DNA of 64,000 nucleotides, from NCBI RefSeq assembly GCF_900167975.1, contig NZ_FUZU01000004.1:434001-498000 (forward strand). Direction: 5' to 3'. Positions 28,801 through 37,076 of this stretch are shown here, piece by piece. The notes under the pieces were generated by a model that ran no database searches, was not told the DNA's origin, and saw nothing but the letters and a program-made list of their open reading frames with translations. Origin of the DNA: Ohtaekwangia koreensis (GTDB lineage Bacteria > Bacteroidota > Bacteroidia > Cytophagales > Cyclobacteriaceae). The position numbers and the translations under genes were made by a program. The first letter of the stretch is position 1; each line of letters starts with the position of its first letter.

Positions 28801-29197
28801 CATCACTCTTCTTTACACTTCCATATCCCACAACAACAATTTCAGCAAGCGAAGTAACATCGGGTGTCAATGATATATTAATAGATGACTGCGCACCTAC
28901 GGTCACTTCCGTTGTAGCATAGCCGATCGAACTGAATACCAAAACGGTTTCAGGAGAAGGTACTTCAATGGAGTAATTACCATCGCCATCGGTAACTGTT
29001 CCATTGGGTGTACCCTTTACAAGTATATTAACGCCCGGTAATCCGGTGCCATCATCAGCCGACAGAATCTGACCTTTAATGACACGTGATTGAAATGCGT
29101 ATGCTGTCTGCAGACTGCAGCAACATAGCAGTAACAAGAGTAATCCCCGACAGGGATCATGAAACATTTGTGGAGGAATGGATAAAAGTTTTTTCAT
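25856..29197 (-). CDS. SusC/RagA-family TonB-linked outer-membrane transporter
   Basis: A TonB-dependent import porin of 1113 residues with the start used here. The signal peptide covers about residues 1-35 and ends in AYAFQ. Then come a carboxypeptidase-D-like beta-sandwich (about 38-115, IKGQILSADDGTGLPGVNIL onward), the TonB-box region near SLAEIVVVGYG, a plug domain (about 130-250, with the SusC hallmark ILKDASSTAIYGSRGANGVI) and a beta-barrel to the end. The frame is open to 29218; ATG 29197 (MKKLLSIPP) is the better start because it gives a normal signal peptide. It is the first gene of the susCD operon. Its 160-nt upstream region carries a palindrome and the motif shared with rhaM. Confidence 0.94.
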   Translation of the reverse strand: MKKLLSIPPQMFHDPCRGLLLLLLCCCSLQTAYAFQSRVIKGQILSADDGTGLPGVNILVKGTPNGTVTDGDGNYSIEVPSPETVLVFSSIGYATTEVTVGAQSSINISLTPDVTSLAEIVVVGYGSVKKSDVTGALSSVSAEQLKAVPVQSISQALQGRAAGVDIAQNSFRPGDNPTIRIRGNRSLIGGNDPLIVLDGIPLPEGSSINDFSPSDVESIEILKDASSTAIYGSRGANGVIIVTTKKGKSGRAKVTYDAFYGVSSPLADIDMKSGGQHAELRREALRNNAGLVYSLPWADVNADFVNFGQQDIEVWNSVADGYEWVDRDARIPVMRAVTAEERANYEKYYAQYAYRYPEGSTSRTADIQTKLNNLRALLDDPNLQIPVYNSEKVRTTDWGDLVLRTGKKQSHQFSVAGGTENIGLFFGAGYYKEEGIQMAQDFDRFNAKVGLDYKVNDFLKVGGTITGTLSTQNYGSPLYFRAIGQVPLAIPYDASGNIIFQPGGDPLVFSPLNEIDDFIDDRRTTRIFGSYYADLKLYKGFRFRVNAGTDLKQYRRGRYQGPYTSDRRGGTSWAEYNQENRFTWVMENLLFYDKQIGDKHTIGLTAMYSMQKDRFESSITNVANLPYPSQLYYNLGSTNAAGPDAFGSDFSEKVILSYMARVNYSLLDRYLLTLTGRYDGLSPLAPGNKWGFFPSASLAWKIHQEPFMSTITAIDELKLRVGYGEVGNAGVPPYLVPGRLNKVPYVWGETAAWGYVPQFVPNPNLRWEGTRSINVGIDFGLIGGRISGTVEAYEQTTDDLMMWRQLPTASGFSSILENIGKVRNRGIEFSLNTINIDASNGLRWETNIIFSKNKEELLELYGGTNDDLGNRWFIGHPVTTYYDWEPIGVWQTDEADAAAAYGRIPGQSKVKDQITDNDGDGVKDGPDGLINANDQVIRGNNVPDWTGSIVNKVSYKNFELSFMVYTRQGSTIASGYYRPALAGRYPEPALVDYWTPANPTNMYPRPTTDQERIDYPQSYLFQDGSFVKIRNITLGYSFPKNMVSRFKMESLRIYATAYNPFLWTDFKGGDPEFYANSTRVDRGLNVPITNVDDQLIGNNLSEKSIVFGLTVGF

Positions 29198-29214
29198 AGA
29201 TTTTGGGTTTAGAT

Positions 29215-29226
29215 GCAATCGATTGC
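29215..29226. promoter_or_regulatory. Palindrome GCAATCGATTGC in the susC leader
   Basis: A perfect 12-bp palindrome with central CG, 17 nt before the susC ATG. The pattern resembles LacI-family operators. No regulator gene is present in the window. Confidence 0.4.
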
Positions 29227-29266
29227 GCTTATCTAATGAAATTACACTATATCCAAGAACACACTA

Positions 29267-29290
29267 TCCTGCACTATGCCGCTATGAAAA
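29267..29290 (-). promoter_or_regulatory. Shared rhamnose-unit motif, copy A (upstream of susC)
   Basis: The plus strand reads TCCTGnACTATnCCGCTA followed by nGnnAA; 19 of 24 positions match copy B at 34273-34296. It lies 70-93 nt upstream of the susC ATG, and the surrounding DNA repeats ACTAT followed by CC or a close variant three times. Probably a regulator site or extended promoter. Confidence 0.5.
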
Positions 29291-29358
29291 CGTTTGAATT
29301 AGTCCAAAAATGAATATTTATGGAACTTACCGGAGAAATCCGGTATATATGCAACCTC

Positions 29359-32331
29359 TTAAAATCCAGCTAAAGGCTGGAGTTTCACTGGTCCTAAAAG
29401 ACCTGATTGGTGAGGCTCCCAGTGAGCTGCGCTGAATATACCATTGACTCGGTTCTCTGCTTTTTTCGCGGGAAAATTTACATTGTAAAATTTACGCCAG
29501 AAGACTTTCAGCTTGTCCATATCAGCGATGCGATTTGCCATCAAGTTGGATACTTTTACTTCCAGTATATTTTTATCCTGAAGTATAGCAGGGTCAATCA
29601 CGACACTATATACCGGACCTATTAATGTACCTATATATTTACCATTGAGCGTCACGGATGCTGTTTCTTTGACGCTACCTAAATCCAACTGCCACTGCGT
29701 GGCTTGCACATTGGGCTTTTCAAATTCAAGGGTATACGTTGCTGTACCGGAGAATGCCTGGTAATCATTGCCACTAAACAATGTCCACGATTTTAAAGTA
29801 TCCGTCTTCACTGCAACTGGCAAAGCTGGGCCACCTTTCGTAAAGTTCACTTTCCATGTACCTGTGAGCGGGATTGAATTTCCGGCAGCTTTCCAAAAAT
29901 TGAAAGGTAGTATATTTATAGCCTGATCATAAAGCTTTAAAAATATGGATTGCCGGGGTGCCAGTTGGATATATACCTTTGATTCGCCATTCTCGCGTTT
30001 TAATTTGCCTTTACCAATTTCTCCCGACATCGGATCAAGTACAACAACATCTTCCAAAGGCGTTTGTATCAGAACCCATCCTTGATAAGCAGTGTCCGTA
30101 TTATTGGAGATGAAATATTCTATATTATTATCCGTTCCCTTTTTACGAATATAGTGTAGTCCCTGATCAACGATTGATTCTCGCCTCACTTTCGTGAACA
30201 TTAAAAGTTGGTTCAGGTCACCGCCTATCACCACACGGCCCTCCCCTACTTTCATTTCACGCACCCCTTGGGAACTTTCAGTTACTTTCCATTCGTCAAT
30301 CAGTTGATGGAATTTCTTTTCATTCTCATCATGTTGTGCAAATCCTGCAGTGGAAGATGGCAATCCCTTGTATGCAATAACGGTAGCACCAGCTTTTGCG
30401 AGAGCTATAATCTTCTCCATCGTTTTAAGCGGTATATATTCACATTGTGCAATCAGGATTGTTTTATATACTCCGTTTCCTTCTGTGCGGATCATTTGCT
30501 TTTCCACCACACTATTTTCAATCTGCTTGTCAGAGATAAAATCAAATGCATATCCTTTTTCATGCATGTATTCAGCGCTGGCGCGGAACGGAGTGTTCTC
30601 AAACTGTTTCCCTACGCCATCGAAATGTTCAATCATCTCCTTGCCAGGTGTTGAAAATCTGTCATAGATTGGAAAATATACCAGGATATCATTATCGGCC
30701 GTTGAATTTTGCAAGCGTGACTGACATCGCGCTATATATGTATTCAGCACATGCGAGTCGTCCCATAAAGTATTGCGCGGATTCATGTGCACAGCGGCAT
30801 AAAAAAGCCATCCGGGCCATGGCTCATTCTGTGGTGAATAACATGTGCCGTGGTAGACGATATGATTTACCCCGTTGAGCAAGAACCGATCAACAGCAAC
30901 CTTGATATCGCTGAGGTTAGATTCAAAATGTTCATTGAGCCATGTCGCAGATTCGGACGAAACCAGTTTTTTTCCGGTAACATTTCCGGCAGAAGATGCC
31001 ATCTTGATTCGTAACGGCTCTATACCCTCTATCTCGGGTATATCAACGGCAGCATACAGATCCAGTATATTTGAAGGAGAACCATGTGCCTGGTTACGAA
31101 TCAAAGCATTATTACGATGCGCCCACTCCTTCCATCGCAGTGTAAAATTGTTCAGCACCAATTCAGATATAGTCTCCCGATAATCACAGAGTATACGTTT
31201 ATTCTTCTCATCATCATCTTTACCGAATAATGCCGGAAGATGATCTTTCAAATCATAGCCTCGTCTTTTCTTAAACTCTTCAAAAAGCAAAGGTGTATAA
31301 TCGGCGGCACCACGTGCATCATCTACTTCATAGGAATCATTAAAAAACGAACGAAGCGACTTTATATCTTTCCCTTTAAATGCACTGTCAAAACGATGCA
31401 GGTAATTTTGTAATGCTATCGATGAGAAGTGATCGATGACATTGCCTTCTCCTCCGGGGCCGGCACGTTCTACCATCTTTCCATGCCATCCTTCAAATAC
31501 AGCATATAGCTTCCAGTTTCCGGCTGGTGCAACCCAGTGAAGTATCCCATCACGATCTACTTTTGTTGTGAGATCAACTATATCTCCCTTTTCGCTATAC
31601 GCCATCAACACTTGCAAAGGCAGCAGCCTTTCAAATTTTACCTGGTCGAGTGCAAGCGCCTGAAGGTTTTTATTTGCTGCTATAGGTTGAACGAGATCTT
31701 TGATGTCGATCTTCTTTTGATCGACACGTAAGGCCGGCTCCCGGATGGTACTCTTTCCAATGGTATTTTCAGTTGATGGTTGATCCTGTACTTCATGGAC
31801 CTGATTTCCTACAGCGCGTAGATAAGGTTCCTGAATCATTTCGATCTTAGTTTGAAGACTTTCGCCACCCTTCAATTCATATACCCTATATTCCATGTCC
31901 TTGCACGCATCTTCGTCTGTTACCCACGGACCACCAAACGGCCAGCCGGTTCCTGTAGCCATATCAATTCCCATGTCCAATCGTTCCGCTTCTTTTAGCG
32001 TATGCATGAACAGCTCCATCCACTGCGGTGATAAAAAATCAACGAATTGTTTTTCATACCCGTAAACGCCATATATAGGGGTGATCTCCAAACCGCCCAA
32101 CCCCGCTTTTTTATAAGTCTCCATCTCGGCTGTGATACCTTCTTTGGTTAACGCACTTCCCTCCCACCACCAACGGCTCCACGGCTTGGTCTCCTGTGTA
32201 ATTGTCGGCCACGCTGGTTTGCTAACCTCTGCATTTTTACAGGCTGATGTATACATCGCGATAAGCAAAAGTAAAGCACATGACCGTACCATATGAAGTC
32301 TTAATGTATAGTTATCGTTAAAAAATTTCAT
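29359..32331 (-). CDS. GH106 alpha-L-rhamnosidase lipoprotein
   Basis: An exported glycosidase of about 990 residues. The opening WSRWWWEGSALTKEGITAEM and KAGLGGLEITPIYGV segments are typical of GH106 enzymes, which release alpha-linked L-rhamnose from rhamnogalacturonan or related glycans. A C-terminal galactose-binding-like beta domain follows (about 860-985, NGKYIGTLIGPVYSV). A lipobox-like TSA-C follows a hydrophobic stretch near the N-terminus, so it is likely lipidated. The frame is open to 32442, inside the esterase gene. I chose ATG 32331 (MKFFNDNY); 32292 (MVRSCALLLL) gives a tighter signal peptide and is also possible. Directly downstream of the esterase gene. Confidence 0.87.
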   Translation of the reverse strand: MKFFNDNYTLRLHMVRSCALLLLIAMYTSACKNAEVSKPAWPTITQETKPWSRWWWEGSALTKEGITAEMETYKKAGLGGLEITPIYGVYGYEKQFVDFLSPQWMELFMHTLKEAERLDMGIDMATGTGWPFGGPWVTDEDACKDMEYRVYELKGGESLQTKIEMIQEPYLRAVGNQVHEVQDQPSTENTIGKSTIREPALRVDQKKIDIKDLVQPIAANKNLQALALDQVKFERLLPLQVLMAYSEKGDIVDLTTKVDRDGILHWVAPAGNWKLYAVFEGWHGKMVERAGPGGEGNVIDHFSSIALQNYLHRFDSAFKGKDIKSLRSFFNDSYEVDDARGAADYTPLLFEEFKKRRGYDLKDHLPALFGKDDDEKNKRILCDYRETISELVLNNFTLRWKEWAHRNNALIRNQAHGSPSNILDLYAAVDIPEIEGIEPLRIKMASSAGNVTGKKLVSSESATWLNEHFESNLSDIKVAVDRFLLNGVNHIVYHGTCYSPQNEPWPGWLFYAAVHMNPRNTLWDDSHVLNTYIARCQSRLQNSTADNDILVYFPIYDRFSTPGKEMIEHFDGVGKQFENTPFRASAEYMHEKGYAFDFISDKQIENSVVEKQMIRTEGNGVYKTILIAQCEYIPLKTMEKIIALAKAGATVIAYKGLPSSTAGFAQHDENEKKFHQLIDEWKVTESSQGVREMKVGEGRVVIGGDLNQLLMFTKVRRESIVDQGLHYIRKKGTDNNIEYFISNNTDTAYQGWVLIQTPLEDVVVLDPMSGEIGKGKLKRENGESKVYIQLAPRQSIFLKLYDQAINILPFNFWKAAGNSIPLTGTWKVNFTKGGPALPVAVKTDTLKSWTLFSGNDYQAFSGTATYTLEFEKPNVQATQWQLDLGSVKETASVTLNGKYIGTLIGPVYSVVIDPAILQDKNILEVKVSNLMANRIADMDKLKVFWRKFYNVNFPAKKAENRVNGIFSAAHWEPHQSGLLGPVKLQPLAGF

Positions 32332-32359
32332 CATCTGTAAAATTGCTACCATACTATAT

Positions 32360-33904
32360 TTAGTCTGTATCGGTTCCAAACGGTGAGGCAGGAAGATCTG
32401 CTTCATTATATACATTGGCAGGAGGATTCTTGCTCCAGCCATACCGTACGGATACAGGTTCTTTCACTTCCGGGCTGGACACTACAATGGTGTTGCCTTC
32501 AATCTTCGCTGTAGCCCACACAAATTTACGATCACTCCCTGCTATCGCGAACCCCGTAAGTATATCTCCCTTTGCTTTTAACGTGGCCGCATAATCAAAA
32601 TAAAGCCGTATAGAATTTCCCTCGACACTCATTTTTGTATACTGTGGTCCCGAATATACCAGGTCCTTTTCTCGATATACTTTAGCAAGTGCTATACGAG
32701 CAAGACGATGTCCGATTATCTGTTTATTCTTGGGATGAATGTCATTCGGATCATCCGGGTTTGCGTTATCGATGGCAACGGCCATGCCGGTGTTGAGTAT
32801 AGAAAGATTTTTCAATTGTGCCTCCCGTACCAACACCATGGGATCATCTTTTACAGGATCGTTGATCAGCGCCTGGTGATTCGCCAACTGTACATATAGG
32901 AACGGGAAGTCCCCTTGCTTCCAATCACTTCGCCACGTGCCGATCAAGGTTTGCATTAACGTTTCATATAGCCTGGCCGTTGGACCATTCGATTCACCCT
33001 GATACCAGATCGCCCCCCGTATAGCATACGGAATCAAAGGAGCAATCATGCCATTATATAGCACCGCAGGATTATGTTGATCTTTATGAGGATCCGGATT
33101 TTTTGGTTCACGAGGTTTATCTTTCCCTTCTGCTACAGCTTTATCTGCTGCTATCTTCCAGGTTGTATACGCCTCGGTATATTTACGTTTAGCAGTGATA
33201 CTCGTATCGTATGTTGCACATTTCTTTTTATAGTCTTCGAGGAGAAAGGAAAGTTGTGGGTGATTTTGCAATGCGGGTCTGCTGATCCAGGCTTCTGCAG
33301 TGCTCGCTCCGTAGGCGGCTGTGATTAAACCGATCGGAACTTTATACTTCTCAAATATATCACGCGCAAAAAAATACGCTGTCGCGGATAAATGTCCTAT
33401 CGTCTGTGGAGAGACTACTTCCCATTTGCCGGCAACATCTGTTTGGGGTTCATCCTTCGGATTATAATCCACATCGTATACACGGATCAGTGGATAATTG
33501 GCATTGGCTACTTCTTCCTTCTCGTTGTATACGCCGCACCAATAGCGGTCTTCGCGTGCCACAGTCATATCCATATTCGATTGCCCGGAACACAACCATA
33601 CCTCGCCTATATATATATCATTGTATGCGATGGTATTTTTACCGGATACCTTTAATATATAGGGACCGCCTGTTTTCATAGGGGCAAACGCAACAGACCA
33701 TCTACCCGCTTTATCGGCCTTTGTGTGAAGCTTCTGACCGTTCAGTTCCAGCATAATTTTTTCATTCGCTTTCGCTGTACCCCAAACCGGAACGGGTATA
33801 TCTCTCTGCAATACCATGTGATCGTTAAACACGTTTGCAGGCTTCACTTGCGCGAAGCTCAGCGCTATATGAAAAACAAAAACGAGTACCGCTGTAAACC
33901 GCAT
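32360..33904 (-). CDS. Sialate O-acetylesterase-family (SASA) exported esterase
   Basis: A 514-residue exported SGNH-type esterase. The signal peptide is residues 1-18 (ends ALSFA-Q). The family start NVFNDHMVLQRDIPVPVWG is followed by the catalytic block GQSNM (Ser109). The last SGNH block, with Asp and His, is near IDNANPDDPNDIHPKNK. Such enzymes remove O-acetyl groups from sialic acid or, in polysaccharide loci, from acetylated pectin or other glycans. Placed between rhaM (3 nt upstream) and the rhamnosidase, it probably deacetylates a rhamnose-containing polysaccharide so the rhamnosidase can act; the name sialate is only the family label. Confidence 0.9.
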   Translation of the reverse strand: MRFTAVLVFVFHIALSFAQVKPANVFNDHMVLQRDIPVPVWGTAKANEKIMLELNGQKLHTKADKAGRWSVAFAPMKTGGPYILKVSGKNTIAYNDIYIGEVWLCSGQSNMDMTVAREDRYWCGVYNEKEEVANANYPLIRVYDVDYNPKDEPQTDVAGKWEVVSPQTIGHLSATAYFFARDIFEKYKVPIGLITAAYGASTAEAWISRPALQNHPQLSFLLEDYKKKCATYDTSITAKRKYTEAYTTWKIAADKAVAEGKDKPREPKNPDPHKDQHNPAVLYNGMIAPLIPYAIRGAIWYQGESNGPTARLYETLMQTLIGTWRSDWKQGDFPFLYVQLANHQALINDPVKDDPMVLVREAQLKNLSILNTGMAVAIDNANPDDPNDIHPKNKQIIGHRLARIALAKVYREKDLVYSGPQYTKMSVEGNSIRLYFDYAATLKAKGDILTGFAIAGSDRKFVWATAKIEGNTIVVSSPEVKEPVSVRYGWSKNPPANVYNEADLPASPFGTDTD

Positions 33905-33907
33905 AGC

Positions 33908-34222
33908 CTAATCAAGATGAAAAACTTCAGGAAGGGCAATTGAGACCGGAGAGTTGTCCGGGTTCGTCTCCATGATGTCAGCCATATAGGCCCACCAGCG
34001 TTGCACGAGTTGTGTTTTACCAAGATCCTGCGAGCCCGCATCGCCCGTAATTTTCTGGACAGCAAACAACGTGTTGGTGTCCTCATCCAGAAAAATAGAG
34101 TAATCATGAATGCCTGCTTCCTGTAAGAGCGCTGTCAGCTCAGGCCAAATGGCATCATGTCTTTTCTTATACTCTTCCCGGAAACCAGGCTTGAGTTTCA
34201 TTTTGAATGCTGCACGTTTCAT
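33908..34222 (-). CDS. rhaM: L-rhamnose mutarotase
   Basis: A 104-residue protein of exactly the family length, which interconverts alpha- and beta-L-rhamnopyranose. His22 in KKRHDAIWPEL sits at the position of the catalytic His22 of E. coli RhaM. DYSIFLDEDTNTLFAVQKI and QRWWAYMADIM are further family-conserved stretches. It lies 3 nt before the esterase gene, so rhaM-esterase-rhamnosidase form one unit, headed by the motif at 34273-34296. The presence of rhaM is the strongest single indication that the locus handles L-rhamnose. Confidence 0.95.
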   Translation of the reverse strand: MKRAAFKMKLKPGFREEYKKRHDAIWPELTALLQEAGIHDYSIFLDEDTNTLFAVQKITGDAGSQDLGKTQLVQRWWAYMADIMETNPDNSPVSIALPEVFHLD

Positions 34223-34272
34223 GATCCAATGATTGAGGAAACCAATCTATGAATATAGGCAAGCAAAGCGCG

Positions 34273-34296
34273 TCCTGTACTATCCCGCTACGGGAA
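34273..34296 (-). promoter_or_regulatory. Shared rhamnose-unit motif, copy B (upstream of rhaM)
   Basis: The plus strand reads TCCTGTACTATCCCGCTACG, then GGAA. It contains the short palindrome CCCG-CTA-CGGG and lies 51-74 nt upstream of the rhaM ATG, in the same orientation and at similar distance as copy A has to susC. The rest of the 154-nt gap between lutC and rhaM shows nothing else clear. Confidence 0.5.
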
Positions 34297-34376
34297 GTTA
34301 AACGCTATAGGTTAATTGCTAAGCAAGAGATGTAAATCGTTGAACGAATTCAAGATTCACATGCAATGGTTGCTAT

Positions 34377-34967
34377 TCAGATCTGGTGGCTCAATAAAAA
34401 TACAGTCATGCTCTTCGGCCCGTGTGCTCCGAGTACCAGCGACTGCTCTATATCTGCCGTTTTGGATGGACCCGCTATAAATGTTCCGAAGGGATGATTG
34501 GCGTTACCAATTTTTTCGTAAGCTTCCTGCATGGTGTGCAGTATACTATCCGTTGTAACGACTAATGCAATGTGCTGTGATATGAAAGGTAATGCGCGAT
34601 CACCCATTCTATCAGATGTAATCCAGGCGGCTCCGTTTTCTGCAACTGCAAAATGTGGCTGAAGAATTACCAGGTCTACATTTTCAAAAGTATGTGGATC
34701 GCTATCGGGAGTGATCGCTGATCCTTCCACTTGCTCTACCAGGGATATAATTCTATTTTCAGGAGTATACTCTTTACGGATATAGTCATTGATCTCTTGC
34801 CAGTTGCTGGCGCGTACGGTCGTTCCTCCTATGCCACGCAGTACAAATTCAAATTTATCAATGGGGTCGCCCGCTGCATACGGAAAAGATTTCAACGCAG
34901 GCAATGGTGCCGGATGATCGGTAAACTTTTTATTGAGTGCTTCTAAGATCTTAGCTCTGCTTTCCAT
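34377..34967 (-). CDS. lutC: L-lactate utilisation protein LutC (LUD domain)
   Basis: A 196-residue protein of the LutC/YkgG type, with a LUD domain: GGTTVRASNWQEIN, an aspartate/histidine-rich middle, VENVDLVILQPHFAVAENGA-like strand EFNVDLVI region, and the C-terminal GPSKTADIEQSLVLGAHGPK signature. It is a subunit of the LutABC complex that oxidises L-lactate to pyruvate. Its first 17 nt overlap the end of lutB. It is the last of the three lut genes, with rhaM following on the same strand. Length is normal for the family. Confidence 0.93.
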   Translation of the reverse strand: MESRAKILEALNKKFTDHPAPLPALKSFPYAAGDPIDKFEFVLRGIGGTTVRASNWQEINDYIRKEYTPENRIISLVEQVEGSAITPDSDPHTFENVDLVILQPHFAVAENGAAWITSDRMGDRALPFISQHIALVVTTDSILHTMQEAYEKIGNANHPFGTFIAGPSKTADIEQSLVLGAHGPKSMTVFLLSHQI

Positions 34968-36342
34968 TTTCTTTCCGGTTTTGACGGTACCATTCGTTGA
35001 ACGACTGCTTGGGTACAGCCGGCATCTCGCGTTGCTTATACCAGGGGTTGAATTTATTATTGACGATCGCAGGTATATATTTCATAAACCAACGTCCGGC
35101 TGCCCCTGCAATCTTATATATAGCAGGGCGTGACAAGACTGCGGCCATTCCATTTATACCCGCTGCCTTCACGGAGCTTACATGCCCATTCTTCACCAGC
35201 ACTTGTCTCCAGTCATAAAGCTGTTCGTGGATGTTGATCTTTACCGGGCACACATTCGTACACGATCCGCATAACGTAGAGGCAAACGGAAGATCGGCAT
35301 GATTCTTCATATCGAGGCTTGGTGCCAGGATAGAACCGATGGGGCCTGCTATAGCGTATTGATAACTATGTCCACCACTTCTCCTATATACAGGACAGGT
35401 ATTCATGCAGGCACCACAGCGTATACACTTTAAAGCATTCCGAAAGCTTTCCTGTTGCAGGCGTTCACTCCTGCCATTGTCTACCAGTACAATGTGCATC
35501 GTCTGGCCCGGACGCGGTTTTCTGAAATGACTGGAGTACGTTGTGATGGGTTGTCCGGTTGCACTTCGCGCCAGTAAGCGGAGAAATATACCGAGATGTT
35601 TACGCTGTGGTATAATTTTCTCGATGCCCATGCAGGCTATATGTACTTCGGCAAGTTGTACGCTAAGGTCTGCGTTTCCTTCATTAGTACATACGACTAT
35701 CTCACCGGTTTCCGCGACTGCGAAATTTACACCCGTGATCGCCACACGACTTGTGAGGAAGCGTTGTCGTAAATGTTCCCGCGCAGCAGCTGTTAAAAAT
35801 TGTGGATCGGCGTTTCCTTTTGGTGTACCCAAATGTTGATGGAATAATTCTCCGATCTCTTCTTTCTTCCAATGTATACAGGGCAACACAATGTGACTCG
35901 GTGGTTCTCCTGCCAATTGGACAATGCGTTCACCCAAGTCAGTATCCACAACGGTAATGCCTTGCTTCTGCAGGTATTCATTTAAATGACATTCTTCCGT
36001 GAGCATGGATTTACTCTTCACAATATCCGTAACGCCATGCTGTTGTATAATGGAATGAACAATGCGATTATGTTCTTCGGCATTGGCGGCCCAATGTATT
36101 GTTATTCCATTTTGCTGCGCTTGTTTTTCAAACTCCAGCAGGTAATCATGAAGATTATCCAGTACATTATTTTTTACCTGTGATGCCAGCTCCCGGAGTT
36201 CCTCCCACTCAGCAATTTGCCACGCTGCCTTATCACGCTTCTCGCGGATAAACCACAACGTTTTATCATGCCAGTCTACACGTGGTATATCCTGATTAAA
36301 TTTATCAGCAAGTATCGCGTGGTCGCTTGTCTTTTGTTCCAT
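34951..36342 (-). CDS. lutB: L-lactate utilisation iron-sulfur protein LutB
   Basis: A 463-residue protein with a LUD domain (about residues 60-290) and two 4Fe-4S motifs: CIRCGACMNTCPVYRRSGG (about 307-325) and CGSCTNVCPV (about 358-367). It carries the redox centres of LutABC. The frame is open to 36432, but the start at 36342 (MEQKTSDHAI) overlaps the lutA stop by one base (TAATG), which decides the start. The tail is lysine/glutamate-rich and hydrophilic. The family is about 460-480 residues, so it is full length. Confidence 0.94.
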   Translation of the reverse strand: MEQKTSDHAILADKFNQDIPRVDWHDKTLWFIREKRDKAAWQIAEWEELRELASQVKNNVLDNLHDYLLEFEKQAQQNGITIHWAANAEEHNRIVHSIIQQHGVTDIVKSKSMLTEECHLNEYLQKQGITVVDTDLGERIVQLAGEPPSHIVLPCIHWKKEEIGELFHQHLGTPKGNADPQFLTAAAREHLRQRFLTSRVAITGVNFAVAETGEIVVCTNEGNADLSVQLAEVHIACMGIEKIIPQRKHLGIFLRLLARSATGQPITTYSSHFRKPRPGQTMHIVLVDNGRSERLQQESFRNALKCIRCGACMNTCPVYRRSGGHSYQYAIAGPIGSILAPSLDMKNHADLPFASTLCGSCTNVCPVKINIHEQLYDWRQVLVKNGHVSSVKAAGINGMAAVLSRPAIYKIAGAAGRWFMKYIPAIVNNKFNPWYKQREMPAVPKQSFNEWYRQNRKENGKQS

Positions 36343-37076
36343 TACTCTGCTGAATTTAAGATCTCGGCTATATGAATTACTTTCACAGAACTCTTCTGAC
36401 GTCTGAGTATACCTTCCAGGTGCATGAGGCACGACATGTCGTTACCAGTAATATAGCTTGCACCATGCGTGATATGATCCGCTACACGATCAATTCCCAT
36501 CTTTACCGACACCGCTTCTTCGGCAACACAAAATGTACCGCCAAAGCCGCAGCACTCATCCTGGCGTTTCAGCGAGATGAGTTCAAGGTCTTGCACCATG
36601 TGCAACAGTTGTTCTGTTTTTGAAAAAGGTGGGGAAACGAGTTCGCTCATTTGCGAGATCTTTAATCCACGCTGACCGTGACAACTCTGGTGTAATCCTA
36701 CTTTATGGCGAAAACGTGATGTGAGGTTTTCAACCTTGACTATATCTGTTAAAAATTCAACCAGCTCATATACTTTTCCACGAATCTCCTTTGCTGCTTT
36801 CTCATCTGTAGCATGCAAATGATCCTTCACGTGCAGGGCACAACTTCCGGAAGGACAAACTATATAATCATATCCTGAAAAATTCCGGACGAAGTTATCA
36901 TTGCATCCGCCGGTAAGATGTTCAAAGCCAGAATTGGCCATGGGTTGCCCGCAGCAAGTCTGTGACTCGGGGTATACTACATCCACGCCCAGCTTTTCCA
37001 ATAATTCCAGTGTAGCAATGGCTACCTGTGGATAGAACTGGTCTACATAACATGGTACGAATAGGGCTACTTTCAT
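36342..37076 (-). CDS. lutA: L-lactate utilisation Fe-S oxidoreductase LutA
   Basis: A 244-residue protein made of two cysteine-rich CCG domains: TCCGQPMANSG (around residue 41) and ECCGFGGTF (around 173), as in heterodisulfide-reductase-like subunits. With LutB and LutC it oxidises L-lactate. The annotated start MKVALFVPCYVDQFYP (37076) is a family-typical N-terminus; the upstream open frame to 37148 is a histidine-rich artefact. First gene of lutABC. L-lactate is a known product of bacterial L-rhamnose catabolism via L-lactaldehyde, which explains its place next to rhaM. Confidence 0.94.
   Translation of the reverse strand: MKVALFVPCYVDQFYPQVAIATLELLEKLGVDVVYPESQTCCGQPMANSGFEHLTGGCNDNFVRNFSGYDYIVCPSGSCALHVKDHLHATDEKAAKEIRGKVYELVEFLTDIVKVENLTSRFRHKVGLHQSCHGQRGLKISQMSELVSPPFSKTEQLLHMVQDLELISLKRQDECCGFGGTFCVAEEAVSVKMGIDRVADHITHGASYITGNDMSCLMHLEGILRRQKSSVKVIHIAEILNSAE

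Noticed and set aside
32332-32442. Upstream extension of the rhamnosidase frame
   Set aside because: Overlaps the esterase 3' end and gives no signal peptide; a downstream Met fits better.
35543-35839. Plus-strand Arg/Cys-rich ORF
   Set aside because: Inside lutB on the opposite strand; not independently supported.
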